From assembly GCA_932294295.1 (NCBI GenBank), contig OW028576.1, positions 50,213,199-50,277,198 of the forward strand: a stretch of 64,000 nucleotides of DNA, given 5' to 3'. Position 1 is the stretch's first letter, and the number at the start of each line of letters is the position of its first letter. Made by a program: the position numbers and the translations under genes. Below, piece by piece: positions 14,374 to 25,351 of this stretch. The DNA comes from Alitta virens (Eukaryota; Annelida; Polychaeta; Phyllodocida; Nereididae). The notes beneath the pieces were generated by a model that saw only the letters and a list, made by a program, of their open reading frames with translations, did not search any database and was not told the DNA's origin.

Positions 14374-14586
14374 TCAACCAATAATGTTGAATAAAAATGA
14401 AACTTTTTTTAAAAGTTCAGGGTATTTTAAATCAAAGATTAGGGCAGCTGCAAAGATCACTTCAATTGCATCGACAAGGCTGTTAGTAGTTGCCAGGTTC
14501 CTTTGCTCCACTATGATGTTAAATTTTGCCTCAGTGATTTTATTAACAGGCTTGCTCATTGTAATGTAGAACTCTGGTGTATCTCT
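14374..14586 (-). CDS. C-terminal exon of SAMD3-like gene
   Basis: A 213-nt exon follows a strong acceptor (TTTTTCAG) and encodes 70 residues plus a stop, with no break. It contains DTPEFYITMSKPV and, near the end, AIEVIFAAALIFDLKYPELL. This hydrophobic C-terminal block is what made me place the gene in the SAMD3-like family. The preceding exon ends in phase 0 at GAG|GTATGG, matching this start. Confidence 0.6.
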   Translation of the reverse strand, partial: RDTPEFYITMSKPVNKITEAKFNIIVEQRNLATTNSLVDAIEVIFAAALIFDLKYPELLKKVSFLFNIIG

Positions 14587-14939
14587 CTGAAAAAGATCAA
14601 TCGATAAAGTAAGTTACATCACTTGGTTATGACATAGTTAGAATGGGCAGTTTGGTGAAGGGTTTACATTACAAGAAAATTATGTTTTCTGTTTTCCAGA
14701 TAATAAGACATTGTAATAGATGCTCAGGTTTGAATTGAATTATTTTCTCATATCCTGCAAATAATTTTGGGATGGCATGAAAGTGTTAAATTTACAAATA
14801 TTGTCAAGTATTCATTGTTTCATATATTTATGATGGAATATGCCAAGTTCCAATATATATTTGTTAAGAGTTTCAGTTTCATCTAAGAGCTGCATTGAAC
14901 TCTTTAGTGCTACTAAACTATTTACCTATTAAACCATAC

Positions 14940-15145
14940 CTCATCTTGATCCAAAAGATGGACTGGGTTTTCACCCATTAGCAGTCTGTCAGTAGATCTT
15001 TCTCATCTTCCATGGCTAATCGTGCTTGCAAGGATGAACAGCCAGGCATTCCTTTGGATTTACTGTGTCAATGAGCTTTTTTTTGGATTTTTTGGTTCTT
15101 TTTTGGATTTTCAGGATGACCCATCCTAACGAACTTGAGCAACAT
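14940..15145 (-). pseudogene. degraded penultimate exon of SAMD3-like gene
   Basis: It starts after TTTTGCAG (15146-15148) with a frame beginning MLLKFVRMG and ends at a GTATGG donor with GENPVHLLDQDE. The two ends are in different frames. Between them is an A-rich run on the coding strand (about 15075-15110) and stops in every frame. The A-rich segment looks like an insertion or expansion that destroyed the exon. Confidence 0.4.
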
Positions 15146-15187
15146 CTGCAAAATAACAGAATAATTACTGGCCTGACTCCTAACCAC

Positions 15188-15321
15188 TGTGTTATAGTCC
15201 TTTAGTAAGGTAAACGCACATAAACGCACATGTTTTATTTCATCATCCAGCAAACCCACAGAGGGCGCTTCTCTATACAATGACGCTGATCAACACTAGG
15301 GGGCTGACAGATTATACGACA
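15188..15321 (-). repeat. Gypsy1 3' LTR
   Basis: On the coding strand it starts TGTCGTATAATC and ends in CA. It differs from the 5' LTR by a tandem duplication of TAAACGCACA (plus-strand sense) and a few substitutions. Confidence 0.95.
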
Positions 15322-15334
15322 CCTCCCCTTTTAG
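15322..15334 (-). other. Gypsy1 polypurine tract
   Basis: The coding strand reads AAAAGGGGAGG immediately upstream of the 3' LTR, the expected position of the plus-strand primer. Confidence 0.85.
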
Positions 15335-15813
15335 ATTACAATAAAATAGTAATCGACAAACATGAACTTTGTAACTTTAGACATCTCAAATCTTATAAAT
15401 CTTACTGTTACTATATCTAATGTTACAACAATGCAACATTTGCGTACAACTTAAAAGTACCTTAATGTTTTTTAAGACATTGTGTAACTAAGTACAGATT
15501 ATATGTTTACTTTTTTAAATTTAAATAAATCTGACAATAGTTAACATAAAAGTTCATCACATAATGATTTGACACAAGCTTTGCAAAGAGCATAGAATGT
15601 TCATTATGGTATATCAAAATGTCAAATGTCTTGTATATGAGTGTTTTAATGAAAAGGTCCACAAATAAATGTCGAGACAATTTATGGACTTATAATTGAC
15701 ATTTCTGTTCAAGTTCGCAACTATAAAAGTTCGCATGTCCAGTCCTTTTGGGGGAATAATTGCTTTTCCAGCACGAGATCTGGTCATCATGGTCATTGGT
15801 CCTTCTGGGGTAT

Positions 15814-16660
15814 TCACGACATTGGGGGGACTTTGGACGTGGACTTATTTTGAGGGACTAGGGACTGTCTCTGGTTCTTGAGGGGGCGAGTTGTTGACCA
15901 GAACAGAACAGTTACGTCGCACAGTTCCTTACTGAGTACGAACGATGTACGAGCGAGGGTTTGAATGCTGTCCGAGGACAACACCATCACGATCCTGGTC
16001 ACGAATCCATACGTGACGGCCTGGTTGCAGCTCTGTCAAAGCCTTAGATCGAAGTCTCTTGTCATACCACTTCTTGTGGTTGGTGCGAGTGATTTCATCC
16101 TTGTCCACTGCTACATTTAGATCATCTTTCGTAATAGTAGGCGTCAACTTTTGGGGTAACACAGTAGGGGTGTAGAACGATGCACTAACAGTGCCAGATA
16201 TGGATCATTGTTCTTTTTCCAAAGGTCTTTGAATGTCTTAACCGCTCTTTCCGCTTCACCGTTAGCTTGTGGGTATTTCGGTGAACTGGTAACATGTGTG
16301 AACCCATATGATTGTGCGAACTCAGTAAACTCATTAGAGGCAAATTGTGGGCCATTGTCAGAGACGGCTATGTCAGGTATTCCATGAACACTGAACACTG
16401 ACTTGAGTGCCCACACAGTACCTTTAGTAGTCTCGGACAGTAAGCGTCTGAATTCAATCCATCGACTGAAGTAGTCAACAACAACGATATAGGTTCCACG
16501 ATAGCGGTTCATGCGGAGTAGGAAGTAGTTTAGCACAAACTGAACATTTTGCAACCATTTGCTGTATTTGCACACTTAATCCAGGCCACCAAATTGCTTG
16601 ACGGCCTCTAGCACGACACTTTGTCATACCAAGGTGACCTTGATGAATCGAGTCGAGAAC
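15814..16660 (-). pseudogene. Gypsy1 integrase, internally deleted and frameshifted
   Basis: The catalytic-core residues are visible: Asp in VVVDYFSRWIE, Asp in SDNGPQF, and Glu in QANGEAERAV (about 16575-16200). An open C-terminal part with HKKWYDKRL and PGRHVWIRD lies at 16162-15929 in another frame. The zinc-binding half is represented by IHQGHLGMTKCR (about 16650-16600). The CxxC half of the zinc motif and the start of the core are replaced by unrelated residues, which suggests a small deletion. It cannot encode a full integrase. Confidence 0.85.
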
Positions 16661-17185
16661 TTAAAGGCGCATAACTTGAGGAATCACAATTCTGTCATCA
16701 TACAAAAGCAAATTGTCTACAATGTTGAAATGCTGTCTTTGTTCCCAGTATGGTCTCAGAATGGGGTTATGAGGCATATAACCTGGCCAGCCATCACTAC
16801 AGTACTTGCGTATTTCCGTGAGCACTGCATTCCGTTTTTGATTTTGCTCGGTTTCCAGAAGTTTGTGAGGAGTGGCAGGTAAATCTAAGAGCGACTTAGC
16901 ATGAGTGTCGGTCTCGTTAGCTTGTACAGCATGGACGTCTTTAGACTTGAGAGGCGTTCTGGACAGCGCGTCAGCAATCACTTGAAGTTTTCCAGCAACG
17001 TACTGAATCAAATAGTCAAATTTCATAAGTCTCATCTGAAATCTTTGAATGCGTAATGGCATGTTTGCAAGATCTTTTGCTCCAAGAATTGGCACAAGTG
17101 GCTTATGATAGGATTGCAGTTCACACTCGAAACCTAAGACATAATCGAAAAATTGTTCGCAAGCCCATGTAGCAGCAAGTGCCAC
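16661..17185 (-). pseudogene. Gypsy1 RNase H and connection to integrase
   Basis: The 174-codon frame contains the thumb/RNase H signature of Gypsy polymerases, ending DYLIQYVAGKLQVIADALSR, in which the Asp of ADALSR is catalytic. It overlaps the end of the RT frame with a frameshift near 17150-17185, so it is no longer joined to RT. Confidence 0.8.
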
Positions 17186-18389
17186 ACAGGTCTTCGGCTG
17201 CCATCATTCTGAACTTGTAGCAACACTGCACCAATGCCAGATTTTGCTGCATCAGCTGCGATTACGATTGGTTGAGACATGTCATAATGCATCAACATAA
17301 TGTCAGAAAATAAGATTTCCTTGATCTTGGTGAATGCTGCTTCTTGGTTTGGTCCCCAGACAAAGTCATTGTCCTTGCACAGTAATTTGCGTAGTGGAGC
17401 ATTCACTTCCGATAATCCGGGTACGAACTTAGCAAGCTGGTTCACCATGCCTTGGAACCTTTGCATGTCATGAACATTGGTTGGCTGCGGAAACCTGCGC
17501 ACAGCCTCTACTTTCCGCGGATCAGCTCTTATTCCTTCAGCTGATATAATATGACCTAAGAAAGTTATTTGCGTTTTCCCAAATTCACATTTGTCATTTA
17601 GAGTAACACCTGTTTGTCTGAGTTTCTCAAGAACTACACGAACGCGACTGTCATGTTGCTCCTTGGTAGATCCATGGATTAGAACATCATCCATATGACA
17701 AACAACACCATCAGTGCCTAGCAGGATTTTGGACATAGTGCGCTGGAAGATTTCGGGCGCGGACGTGATTCCAAATGGTAACCTGTTGAATGCGAAACGC
17801 CCAACTGGCGTAATGAACGTTGTTAGCAATCAAGATTCCTCATCCAAAGGGATCTGCCAGAACCCACTATTAGCATCCAGATTTGTGAAGAACTGAGCGT
17901 TTGCCAATTTCGCTAGGTTTTCTTGCACTGACTTCATGGGGTAAATCTCACGTTGAACTGCACGATTTAGGCCCGTTAAGTCGACACATATACAAACTTT
18001 CCCGTTAGGTTTCACTACAGGCTAATTACTCCCAATTGCTGCATATTTTGTAGTTCCTCTTTCACTTTTTCCACTAGCGGGTGAGGGACTAGTCGAGGGG
18101 TGAACAAACAGGTAGGAGTGACATCTTTGTTTATCTTAATGTTGTAAGATTCGCGTAATTTACCGAGTCCTACGAACATTTTCGGAAATTCTGACCTGAA
18201 GTCTGGGACTTGCACTTCGTGTACTGTAGGTTGCAATCGATTCCTTGTGATGAGCTCTAGGCTAATGCATGCACTTCTGCTGAGTAACGAAATAGGTTGG
18301 TTTCGTATGACAAAGTTTCTCGCGTGCTGACTTGTCCGCAATAGTGAGTGTGGCCTGCAGCATTCCGATGACTTGCAGGTGTGTCCCAC
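17134..18389 (-). pseudogene. Gypsy1 reverse transcriptase with one stop and one frameshift
   Basis: RT spans three open pieces. 18389-18015 holds the N-terminal fingers. 18015-17830 contains VDLTGLNRA and TNLDANSGFWQIPLDE with the first catalytic Asp. 17829-17134 contains RLPFGITSAPEIFQ, the catalytic HMDDVLIH and GHIISAEGI. The first junction is a 1-nt frameshift near 18020. The second is a single in-frame TGA at 17830-17832, consistent with a CGA to TGA transition. The metal-binding DD pair is intact. Confidence 0.9.
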
Positions 18390-18891
18390 CTGGTCCTTTG
18401 AGCTGTTGCACGCACTCTTGAATTTCTGTGGATTTTAGCCATGGTGTTGAGTCACTAAGCACTGACACTGAAGCACCAGTATCGAGTTTGAACATCGTTT
18501 CTTTGCCATCAACACTGATCTTCTCGGTCCAATCAGCTTCATCACCGATGGCCCCAAGGAAAGGGTAGTTAATGTCAACATTAGAGTTCATTTCGACTGT
18601 GTGTACTCTTGTGGAGTTAAGTGTTCTTACTACGACACACTGACTGGAAGTGTCCTTTCTTTTCACACAACACGCAGATGGCATCTTTTGCAGGGCAACT
18701 CCGGCAGAAGTGTGACGAATTTCCGCACCAGGGGCATGTCTTGGCATGTTCCTTTGACTGAGAATGTGTCTGGATTGGACCTTTAGACCCACTGTTGGAG
18801 TAACTCTGTTTTTGCTTGAATTTATGTGTAGATTGTTGTCTCTTAACCAAATCAACGTTTTTGTCTGGCTGAGAATTGGTAGTTTGAACAT
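18262..18891 (-). pseudogene. Gypsy1 protease region
   Basis: It contains the retropepsin active-site motif FKLDTGASVSVLSD (about 18490-18450). Its frame is +1 relative to gag and overlaps the gag 3' end. The Asp-Thr-Gly triad is intact. The frame ends at 18262, before RT. Confidence 0.85.
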
Positions 18892-19474
18892 TACCTCCTC
18901 GCACTAGATCCCTGTTTTGCTTTCGCGCTTCTGATTGCCTGGCCATTTCCACTGCATCCTCCAACTTGAGATTCTTGTTAATCTGCATTCGATCTGACAG
19001 TGCTTCGTCATTTACACCAACAACAATGCAGTCACAAATCAGAATGTCTCTCATGGTGCCATATCCACAATCATCTGCTAGTCGATACAAATCTTGAATA
19101 AAGCTATCTACAGACTCGTTTTGCCAGTTGGATTCTTGTGTTGAACCGTGCACGACACACTAAAGGATTTTTTCTTACACCAAAATAAGAGTCAAGTGTA
19201 GTGTCTTGATAACTTCGTCATAGGTGCTCTTGGTTTTGTCAACTTTGACCATAACAAGAATGTCATCAATAGCTGGGCCGAATGCATAGAATAAAGTCTC
19301 TATTTTGTCATATTCACTCTTACTGTTGAGACCTGAAGCTGTGCGAAAACGTTCGAATCTCCTGAGCCATCTTGGCCATGCTTCTGCCTGTTCGGATCCA
19401 CTTTTCTGAGGCATCGGATCAGGAAACAGGACATTAATGTGTGCGCAAGGTGCTGTGTCATCTGTCGTAGCCAT
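18617..19474 (-). pseudogene. Gypsy1 gag with two compensating frameshifts
   Basis: The frame starts ATGGCTACGACAGATGAC at 19474. A gag-typical segment with YFGVRKN and RFNTRIQ (about 19195-19130) is readable only in a shifted frame, while both flanks share one frame. This implies two 1-nt indels that cancel. The C-terminus has two zinc knuckles of CX2CX4HX4C type: CPWCGNSSHFCRSC and CVLCEKKGHFQSVC. The start lies shortly after the primer-binding site. Confidence 0.85.
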
Positions 19475-19493
19475 TGCACCGCTTTACGGGGTT

Positions 19494-19511
19494 CACAGAC
19501 CGCTGCCACCA
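19494..19511 (-). other. Gypsy1 primer-binding site
   Basis: Directly downstream of the 5' LTR the coding strand begins TGGTGGCAGCGGTCTG. The leading TGG fits pairing with the CCA end of a tRNA. The tRNA species was not determined. Confidence 0.75.
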
Positions 19512-19635
19512 TGTATTATTGTCCTTTAGTAAGGTAAACGCACATGTTTTATTTCATCATCCAGCAAACCCACAGAGGGCGCTTCTCTATACAATGACGC
19601 TGATCAACACTAGGGGGCTGACAGATTATACGACA
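19512..19635 (-). repeat. Gypsy1 5' LTR
   Basis: A 124-bp LTR with TG...CA ends, followed at higher coordinates by target duplication copy ACCAC. It is nearly identical to the 3' LTR apart from lacking the 10-bp duplication. Confidence 0.95.
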
Positions 19636-19924
19636 ACCACGATGATAAGAAATTAATGTATATAGCTCTGTAGATGATGCCAATTTTTGCTTAAATAGAC
19701 CTTAAGCCTGAGGTGCTACTGCAGCTATCACCATAGCCGACCAAGTGACAGGATCACTTTTGTTGTACAGATAAATAAGCAGTATCTTTGGTGTTAGTTT
19801 TTCTTTTACATTGGAAAAGGGATGATAAATAAGGTATCGAAGACAAATAGAAAATAATTAGTTTAGTTACAAATGTTAACACCACAGCTTTAATAACAGA
19901 AGTGTTTTCGACAAAAATCCTCAC

Positions 19925-20718
19925 CTGGTCATTACTGAAGAGTGAAGGATAAATTTCGCTCACTTTGGTCAAAGTGGCTTTCTTCCTCCAAATAAGATCC
20001 CGTCTATCAGCAAATGTTCAGTCCATAAGACTGTTGATAAGGTTTTGTTCCTATTTTTCTTTGCAACCTCGGTCTTCAGGATCTGAAAAATGCATGAGCA
20101 CAGAGTATTTATTAACACTAACAGTCTAAAGCACACCTGCTGCATAAGGTATGAATCATTCAACATTTAATGTTCCCACAGAAAGAACTAGATCATTACA
20201 CTTGCTGAAGTAATTACATTTTGGTGCTCTTTGAGGATTTCTTTGTCGTCTGTCACCACAGGACAGTATTTTGTGAAGCCGTATCTCTTTACTTGCTCAG
20301 TGACATCTTCCTCAGTGACATCTTCCTCAGTGACATCTAAAACAACAAAATATTAATCTGAATAACTATGAATATATACATTGTGGTTCAAATTGAAATT
20401 TTGCCATCAGCTAGAAGTTTAGTGGATTTGATTTTTTGTAAGATTACAACTTTTAACAACAGAAGAAGCACATTATAAAATTAATATGAAACTTAACAAG
20501 ATTTGGAGAAATATATTTTCAAATTCTTGTTTGTCTCATTCTTTCGACAGGCTACTATTTCTGACATAATGGATTTATTGCAGAATATCATTAGTTTTAC
20601 CTGAGTCACCATCGGTTTTTGCAGCCTTCCTTTTCTTCCTCAACATGTCTGGAATGTTGCTATCCTTCCGCTTTCGTTGATTTTGGAAGTAATACTGAAT
20701 TCTGTCAGACCAGAATTG
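19925..20718 (-). CDS. middle exons of SAMD3-like gene
   Basis: Exon 20718-20601 starts after TTTGTAG, encodes QFWSDRIQYYFQNQRKRK and ends TCAG|GTAAAA in phase 1. Exon 20336-20218 starts after TTTTAG, completes the Asp codon, and carries three tandem DVTEE-type repeats from a 15-bp repeat. It ends in phase 0 at AAT|GTAATT. Exon 20082-19925 starts after TTTTTCAG in phase 0 and ends CAG|GTGAGG. This last exon is 158 nt; one base has been lost, with a TGA before TFADRRDL. Basic K/R-rich clusters may be a nuclear-localisation region. Confidence 0.6.
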
Positions 20719-20739
20719 CTACAAAGAACAAATACATAT

Positions 20740-21837
20740 ACAAGTATGTGAAAATACCACTCTAACTCTAAAACACATAAATATGACATTGTAACGTCTC
20801 ACAGGCTGAATTAATGATATTTCTCATCATCATTGTCAATATATATCGGACAAATCAATGAGTTCCTGAATCTGAAAAAATCTGAATCTGGTGGACAACC
20901 ACCTGAAGGAACCTCTCATAGCTTTAGCCTAAAGCTGAATAAACATTCAATCTGAATATTGAATCTGATAATCAGCACAGATATTCAAGGGTAAAATAAA
21001 TGCATAGTTTAATATTCAACATGCCATGCCATGGTCATTTGGAAGCCTTCACATCAATGATTATTGGAGATGCCTGGATTTAAAAAAAAATAAAATAAAA
21101 TCTACAGGCCAACAGGAAAGGTTGAACATACTTAACTACTAATAACAATACTCACACTGCAGGCCCTCCGCGGCCACTACCAAATAAGCTAAATGCTAAT
21201 AAAACTTAATTTTGGCCAATGATTTGCTAAAATGGCTATGAATAAATTGAATAGGTATAGTTTGTAATTGTTCAAAGCTTTTGGCTATCAAATCAAAAAG
21301 TGGCTTATGTTTTGACTAATCCATGCCAGGAGCTAGGGAGGACCCCATGAACTGAGCCCACAATAAATTTAATTGTGCCATCATATGGCGAAAGACAATG
21401 GAATCAACCCCTTATAAGTTAAACACAGGCCAAAACCATGTCATCCCATGTCATAACCGTCAAAACAATGTCTTATTGCTCAGAAAAAAATCTAAGTAAC
21501 CAATATAAGCAAAATAACAAATAAGAGGAAGGGAGACACGATTTGGCAGGGCCTGCTGTGAGAGGATGGATGAAACATTGATAAGCCTGTGCCTTAATGC
21601 TCTTAAAGAACCAGCAATTCATTATTGATAAATGATTATTACTAAGTAAACAATTACGTCCAAAAAACAAAAGTGAACAACAACGACCAAATACCAATCA
21701 TCATTTTTTCAGCTTATGTGCATAGAAACTATTAGAAAGTACTTTATAAATCATTGCTGTCAGGGTTCTTCCATTAAAATTATTAAATTATTAGCCTGAC
21801 AATTTATTTTATTACTAGTACATCATATGAGATTGAT
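20740..21837. other. intron sequence, nothing recognised
   Basis: AT-rich sequence within the intron of the minus-strand gene, upstream of the LINE insertion. No family motif or repeat structure was recognised. Confidence 0.5.
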
Positions 21838-22033
21838 TGTTAATACTCTGCAAACATCATCCTATTCCTGTGACAACTCTTTAGCTACTCGTATCTGTGA
21901 CAGTGTGATAACAGAGGAGGAAGTTTTGATACACCTAAAGAAATTAAAATGAAATAAAGCTGCTGGAATTGATGGGATACCTGCTGAATTTTATAAGTTT
22001 GCAAGTGAGAAATTAGTAACACAATTTTGTGCT

Positions 22034-22786
22034 GTGTTTAACTACATACTTGATCAAGGTGAATATCCTGCTCAGTGGTCAGGACTAATTAAAGCTTTGC
22101 ACAAAAAGGGAGACAAGTCTAATCCAGATAATTACAGAAAAATCACAATAAATGTTGTCATGGGTAAAATCTTTGACTCTATCTTAAACGCACGGCTTTA
22201 CTATAAAAATGAGGTTCTTAATCTTGATGATCCTTGTCAATTTGGGTTTACTCCAGGAGCGAGCACAACTGACTGCGACTTTATCCTTGATACTGTTATT
22301 AGATACCAAAAGCAAAAACGTAAGCCTCTCTATCTCTGTTTCGTAGATTTCACTAAAGCATTTGACTACATCAATAGAAATGCTCTGTACTATAAACTTA
22401 TGAATCAAAAGATAAGCAATGAAATGCTTAACATAATAATGAGCATGTGTGACAAAGCTAACGCTAGAGTTAATAATTTAGGCCAAATTGGAAATCCAAT
22501 TGATAGCAACTATGGTGTCTTGCAAGGTGGAATTCTCAGCCCCAAATTGTTTAATGAATTTCTATCTAACCTGCCTAACTATATGAATGAATTGGATGGT
22601 GTAGCACTTAATAGTCTGATGCTCACACATATCTCATATGCTGATGATATAATTCTAATAGCACATTCCGAAACATCTCTTCAAAACAGCATAAATTCCC
22701 TTCATGAATTCTGCAAAAAGTGGCATCTCATTGTTAATGTAGGAAAGACTAAAATAATGAAATATGGCAATAGTCGGCAAAAGTAA
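22034..22786 (+). pseudogene. LINE-A reverse transcriptase fragment
   Basis: A 250-codon open segment contains ordered RT motifs: IKALHKKGDKSNPDNYR, GKIFDSILNARL, LCFVDFTKAFDYINR with the first catalytic Asp, GVLQGGILSPKLFNEFL, ISYADDIILIA with the catalytic YADD, and a C-terminal WHLIVNVGKTKIM. The frame continues upstream through a stop at about 21955. The protein ends at a stop at 22784-22786, so only the core survives. Confidence 0.9.
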
Positions 22787-22974
22787 TTTTACTATGATAC
22801 ACAATTAATTGAAAACATTGACACCTTTATATATCTAGGACATGTGTTAACTAACAAATGTAACATGCATGTAAAAATGACTTATTATCTTGTTACACAA
22901 GCCCAAAAAGCACTTTTTGCTTTGCAAAGTGACACTAGGCATTAGGATACATCACTCCTAAACTTGCTCTAAAA

Positions 22975-23835
22975 ATGTTTGACACATATATTTTACCAGT
23001 CCTTGAATATAATTGTGAACTATGGTCCAGTCACAAACCTGTTAATAACCTAGAAAAGGTACAATTAGGACATCTGAAAAATATGCTGGGAGTTAGGAGA
23101 CAGACCTCATCACAAACAGTGTATAGTGAGACAAGCAGATTCCCATTACATGTGTGGCAACAGTTCAGAATAATCAACTACTGGATTAAACTGGAATAAC
23201 TGCCATCTAATAATATTCTTAAAAAATGTTTAAACGAGCAAAAAGAGATTAACACTTCTGGTAATAACGCTTGGGTTGCAAAAATTATTCATATACTCAA
23301 TGAACATTATCCACAAAGAGACCATTTAAGACTTGCTAATAATGAGCTAGAATCCATTATTAAAACATTCAAATCTAAAATTTATGATAAATGTCAGGAA
23401 ACTATATCAGCTGAAATAAATGATTCCACGTTACAGCCAAAACTTAGAACCTATCAACTCTTCAAGACTGATTATAGACTAGAACCTTATCTCTTATTAA
23501 ACCTAAGCAGAAAAATGTATAATAAAATCGCCAGATTTAGAGTAAGCTCACATAATTTGCGTATTAAAACAGGTAGACATGAATATCCTATATTGTCAGC
23601 AGCTGAGAGGCTATGCCTAAAATGCAGTATGCATGAAATTGAGGATGAAAAGCATTGTCTCGTAGTATGTCCGCATAATAAACTTAGTCGTGAGGAACTC
23701 CTTAAAGTAGCTAATGATTACATAGATAATTTTGAGCAACTAAACATTGAAGATAGATTTAAGACCATCATGAAATCAATAGAGCCTGAGTTGTTAAAAT
23801 CCCTTGGAAAATTTTGTGTAAATGTTGATGCCTAA
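22975..23835 (+). pseudogene. LINE-A ORF2 C-terminal region
   Basis: Two open pieces (22975-23199 and 23515-23835), with broken sequence between them. The first has YILPVLEYNCELWSSHK, a common region after LINE RTs. The second has a Cys/His motif (CLKCSMHEIEDEKHCLVVC). Homologous protein is found at 42.0-42.8 kb. The 3' UTR follows directly. Confidence 0.75.
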
Positions 23836-24394
23836 TAAACGTTTGAGTCATCATCCATCGTCTGACATGAAACATGTTGACCATCATTCAGAGTCTTTGC
23901 ATTATGAACATTTGTATACCATATCTTTGATCTTGTATATTTTTACATACATGTATGTATATACATTCCTTTTAATTACCTATGTGTTAGATCATTTGCT
24001 ATGGATAATGCTGTATGATTTATATATATAGATATAACAAGACTTCACATTGAAAACTGTACATTATTATGTTGCTATTGTATTGTAACAAATCTTAATC
24101 GTAGCTGGAACCTAATTTTATTTACTACTTTTCTATTATTCTTTAATTGTTATTGTATGTCATTTACTTTGTATTTTCTGTTTACATTGTGACACATATG
24201 TCATGAATGACATGAAGCTGTCGAATAAAAGATATATATATTATTAAAAAAATCTCTATTTTAAAAATATTATAAATATTATGTTTCATGGTTTAAATGA
24301 CAAGGAAGCAGATGATTATTGTGTCATTGCTGTCATGCTACAACTTCTCAACATGTCAAAATCATAACGGAACAAATAGAAACGTAGGACATAC

Positions 24395-25180
24395 AACTGC
24401 CTCTTGCTCTCCCATAATTGCAAGACCAGGATAGGCATGAACCAAATCCTTTGCAATATTGTCATATCGTGGATAGCTTTATGTAATAAAGAATATTGCA
24501 TAATGAGTGTCATAAGCATTTACAGCTATACAAATTTACAAACAGTCACACAAATTTAACTTACAAAATCTTCCATGAAGTGAGGTCTTCATACACAGCA
24601 TTTGATATATGAAGCTTGTCAAAACGATTCAGATCTGATGAGCCACTCTTCATATTCATCAACGTACTGCTTGGTATAAGCGCTGCAAACTTCATTGAAA
24701 ATTCTGTGCCAATCCTGCAAAAGATACAGAATACATATATATGAAGTAAATCCAAGGGTATTTAAATTTTATATTTTTTTTATAAAAAGGGATTTTTAAC
24801 TGTACTGTATTCATCATTTAAACCCATACCTTTTGCTACTGGGTGGTGTCGAAGAATGACAGGAGTCTTTTGACAGCTGGGATGACAATTCCAAATCAGC
24901 TGTGGCTGAGGCCATGGCAGTATCAGACAATGTTTGGAGAGTCTCTGTGTCATTCTTTTTGTCTTGGGCAACAATGGTCACTTTGTTTATTTTGTCCTTG
25001 TCTAACCAGTTAAACATACTTGGTTCATAATCTACTTCGTCATTAATACTGGTCATGTGTTATTTTATATCGAACATAATGTTTTCTATTTTGAACATGC
25101 TTCCAATTTTCACTCGCAGTTCCAGCGGATAACACTGAATTAATTTCTTCGACTCCCTATATGTGGCATGAAACGTGAAC
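24395..25180 (-). CDS. N-proximal exons of SAMD3-like gene
   Basis: Exon 25180-24830 follows TTTTTCTTCAG and ends AAAAG|GTATGG. It carries an in-frame TAA six bases before an ATG at 25056, so translation may start at that ATG or the TAA may be a lesion. Exon 24714-24565 follows TTTTGCAG and ends ATTTT|GTAAGT. Exon 24476-24395 contains YPRYDNIAKDLVHAYPGL and ends GTT|GTATGT. Joined phases are 2, 2 and 0 and match perfectly. The upstream start of the gene was not found. Confidence 0.6.
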
Positions 25181-25351
25181 CTGAAGAAAAACAATTTTCA
25201 ATAAATACAAGTGGTTCTCGCACTTCAGTTGGTTGGTCTGCAATTCATGCAATCTATCTCAATTACTTGACTCTTAAATTGAAAAAACAAAGTAAGAATC
25301 AGTAACTTGACAGAAATCAATTACTTAGAAACAGACTAATGATAACGAAGA

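Larger units (their letters stand above)
15188..19635 (-). mobile_element. Gypsy1: complete Ty3/Gypsy LTR retrotransposon, coding-defective
   Basis: It has two LTRs (15188-15321 and 19512-19635), a perfect 5-bp target duplication ACCAC (15183-15187 and 19636-19640), a polypurine tract and a primer-binding site. The domain order is gag, protease, RT, RNase H, integrase, so this is Ty3/Gypsy. The element is 4448 bp. It lies in an intron of the SAMD3-like gene, in the same orientation. The LTRs differ mainly by one 10-bp tandem duplication and a few substitutions, so insertion is recent. The ORFs nevertheless contain stops, frameshifts and an integrase deletion. Confidence 0.95.
21838..24245 (+). 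mobile_element. LINE-A copy 1, 5'-truncated non-LTR retrotransposon
   Basis: Coding similarity starts abruptly near 21838 within the RT N-terminal region (NKAAGIDGIPAEFYKFA) and continues through RT, a C-terminal region and a 3' UTR ending GTCGAATAAAAGATATATAT. It is inserted in an intron of the minus-strand gene in opposite orientation. Scattered stops make it defective. Related pieces recur at 42.0-43.3 kb and 48.0-49.3 kb. The related copy at 48.7 kb carries an AP-type endonuclease motif, so the family is APE-type. I did not assign a clade. Confidence 0.85.
14374..25180 (-). pseudogene. multi-exon SAMD3-like family gene, invaded and decayed
   Basis: Minus-strand exons with GT-AG sites: 25180-24830, 24714-24565, 24476-24395, 20718-20601, 20336-20218, 20082-19925, a degraded exon at about 15145-14940, and 14586-14374 with the stop. 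Phases agree across the first six exons (2,2,0,1,0) and between the last two. From memory, motifs such as YP.YDNIAKDLV.AYP, TFADRRDLI....P.LF..DQ and the C-terminal AAALIFDLKYPELL match a large metazoan family often labelled 'sterile alpha motif domain-containing protein 3-like'. Its function is unknown. Defects are an in-frame TAA in the first listed exon, a 1-nt loss plus a TGA in the exon at 20 kb, and a corrupted exon at 15 kb. Gypsy1 and a LINE occupy its introns. It is either a pseudogene or a gene with assembly indels. Confidence 0.6.
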
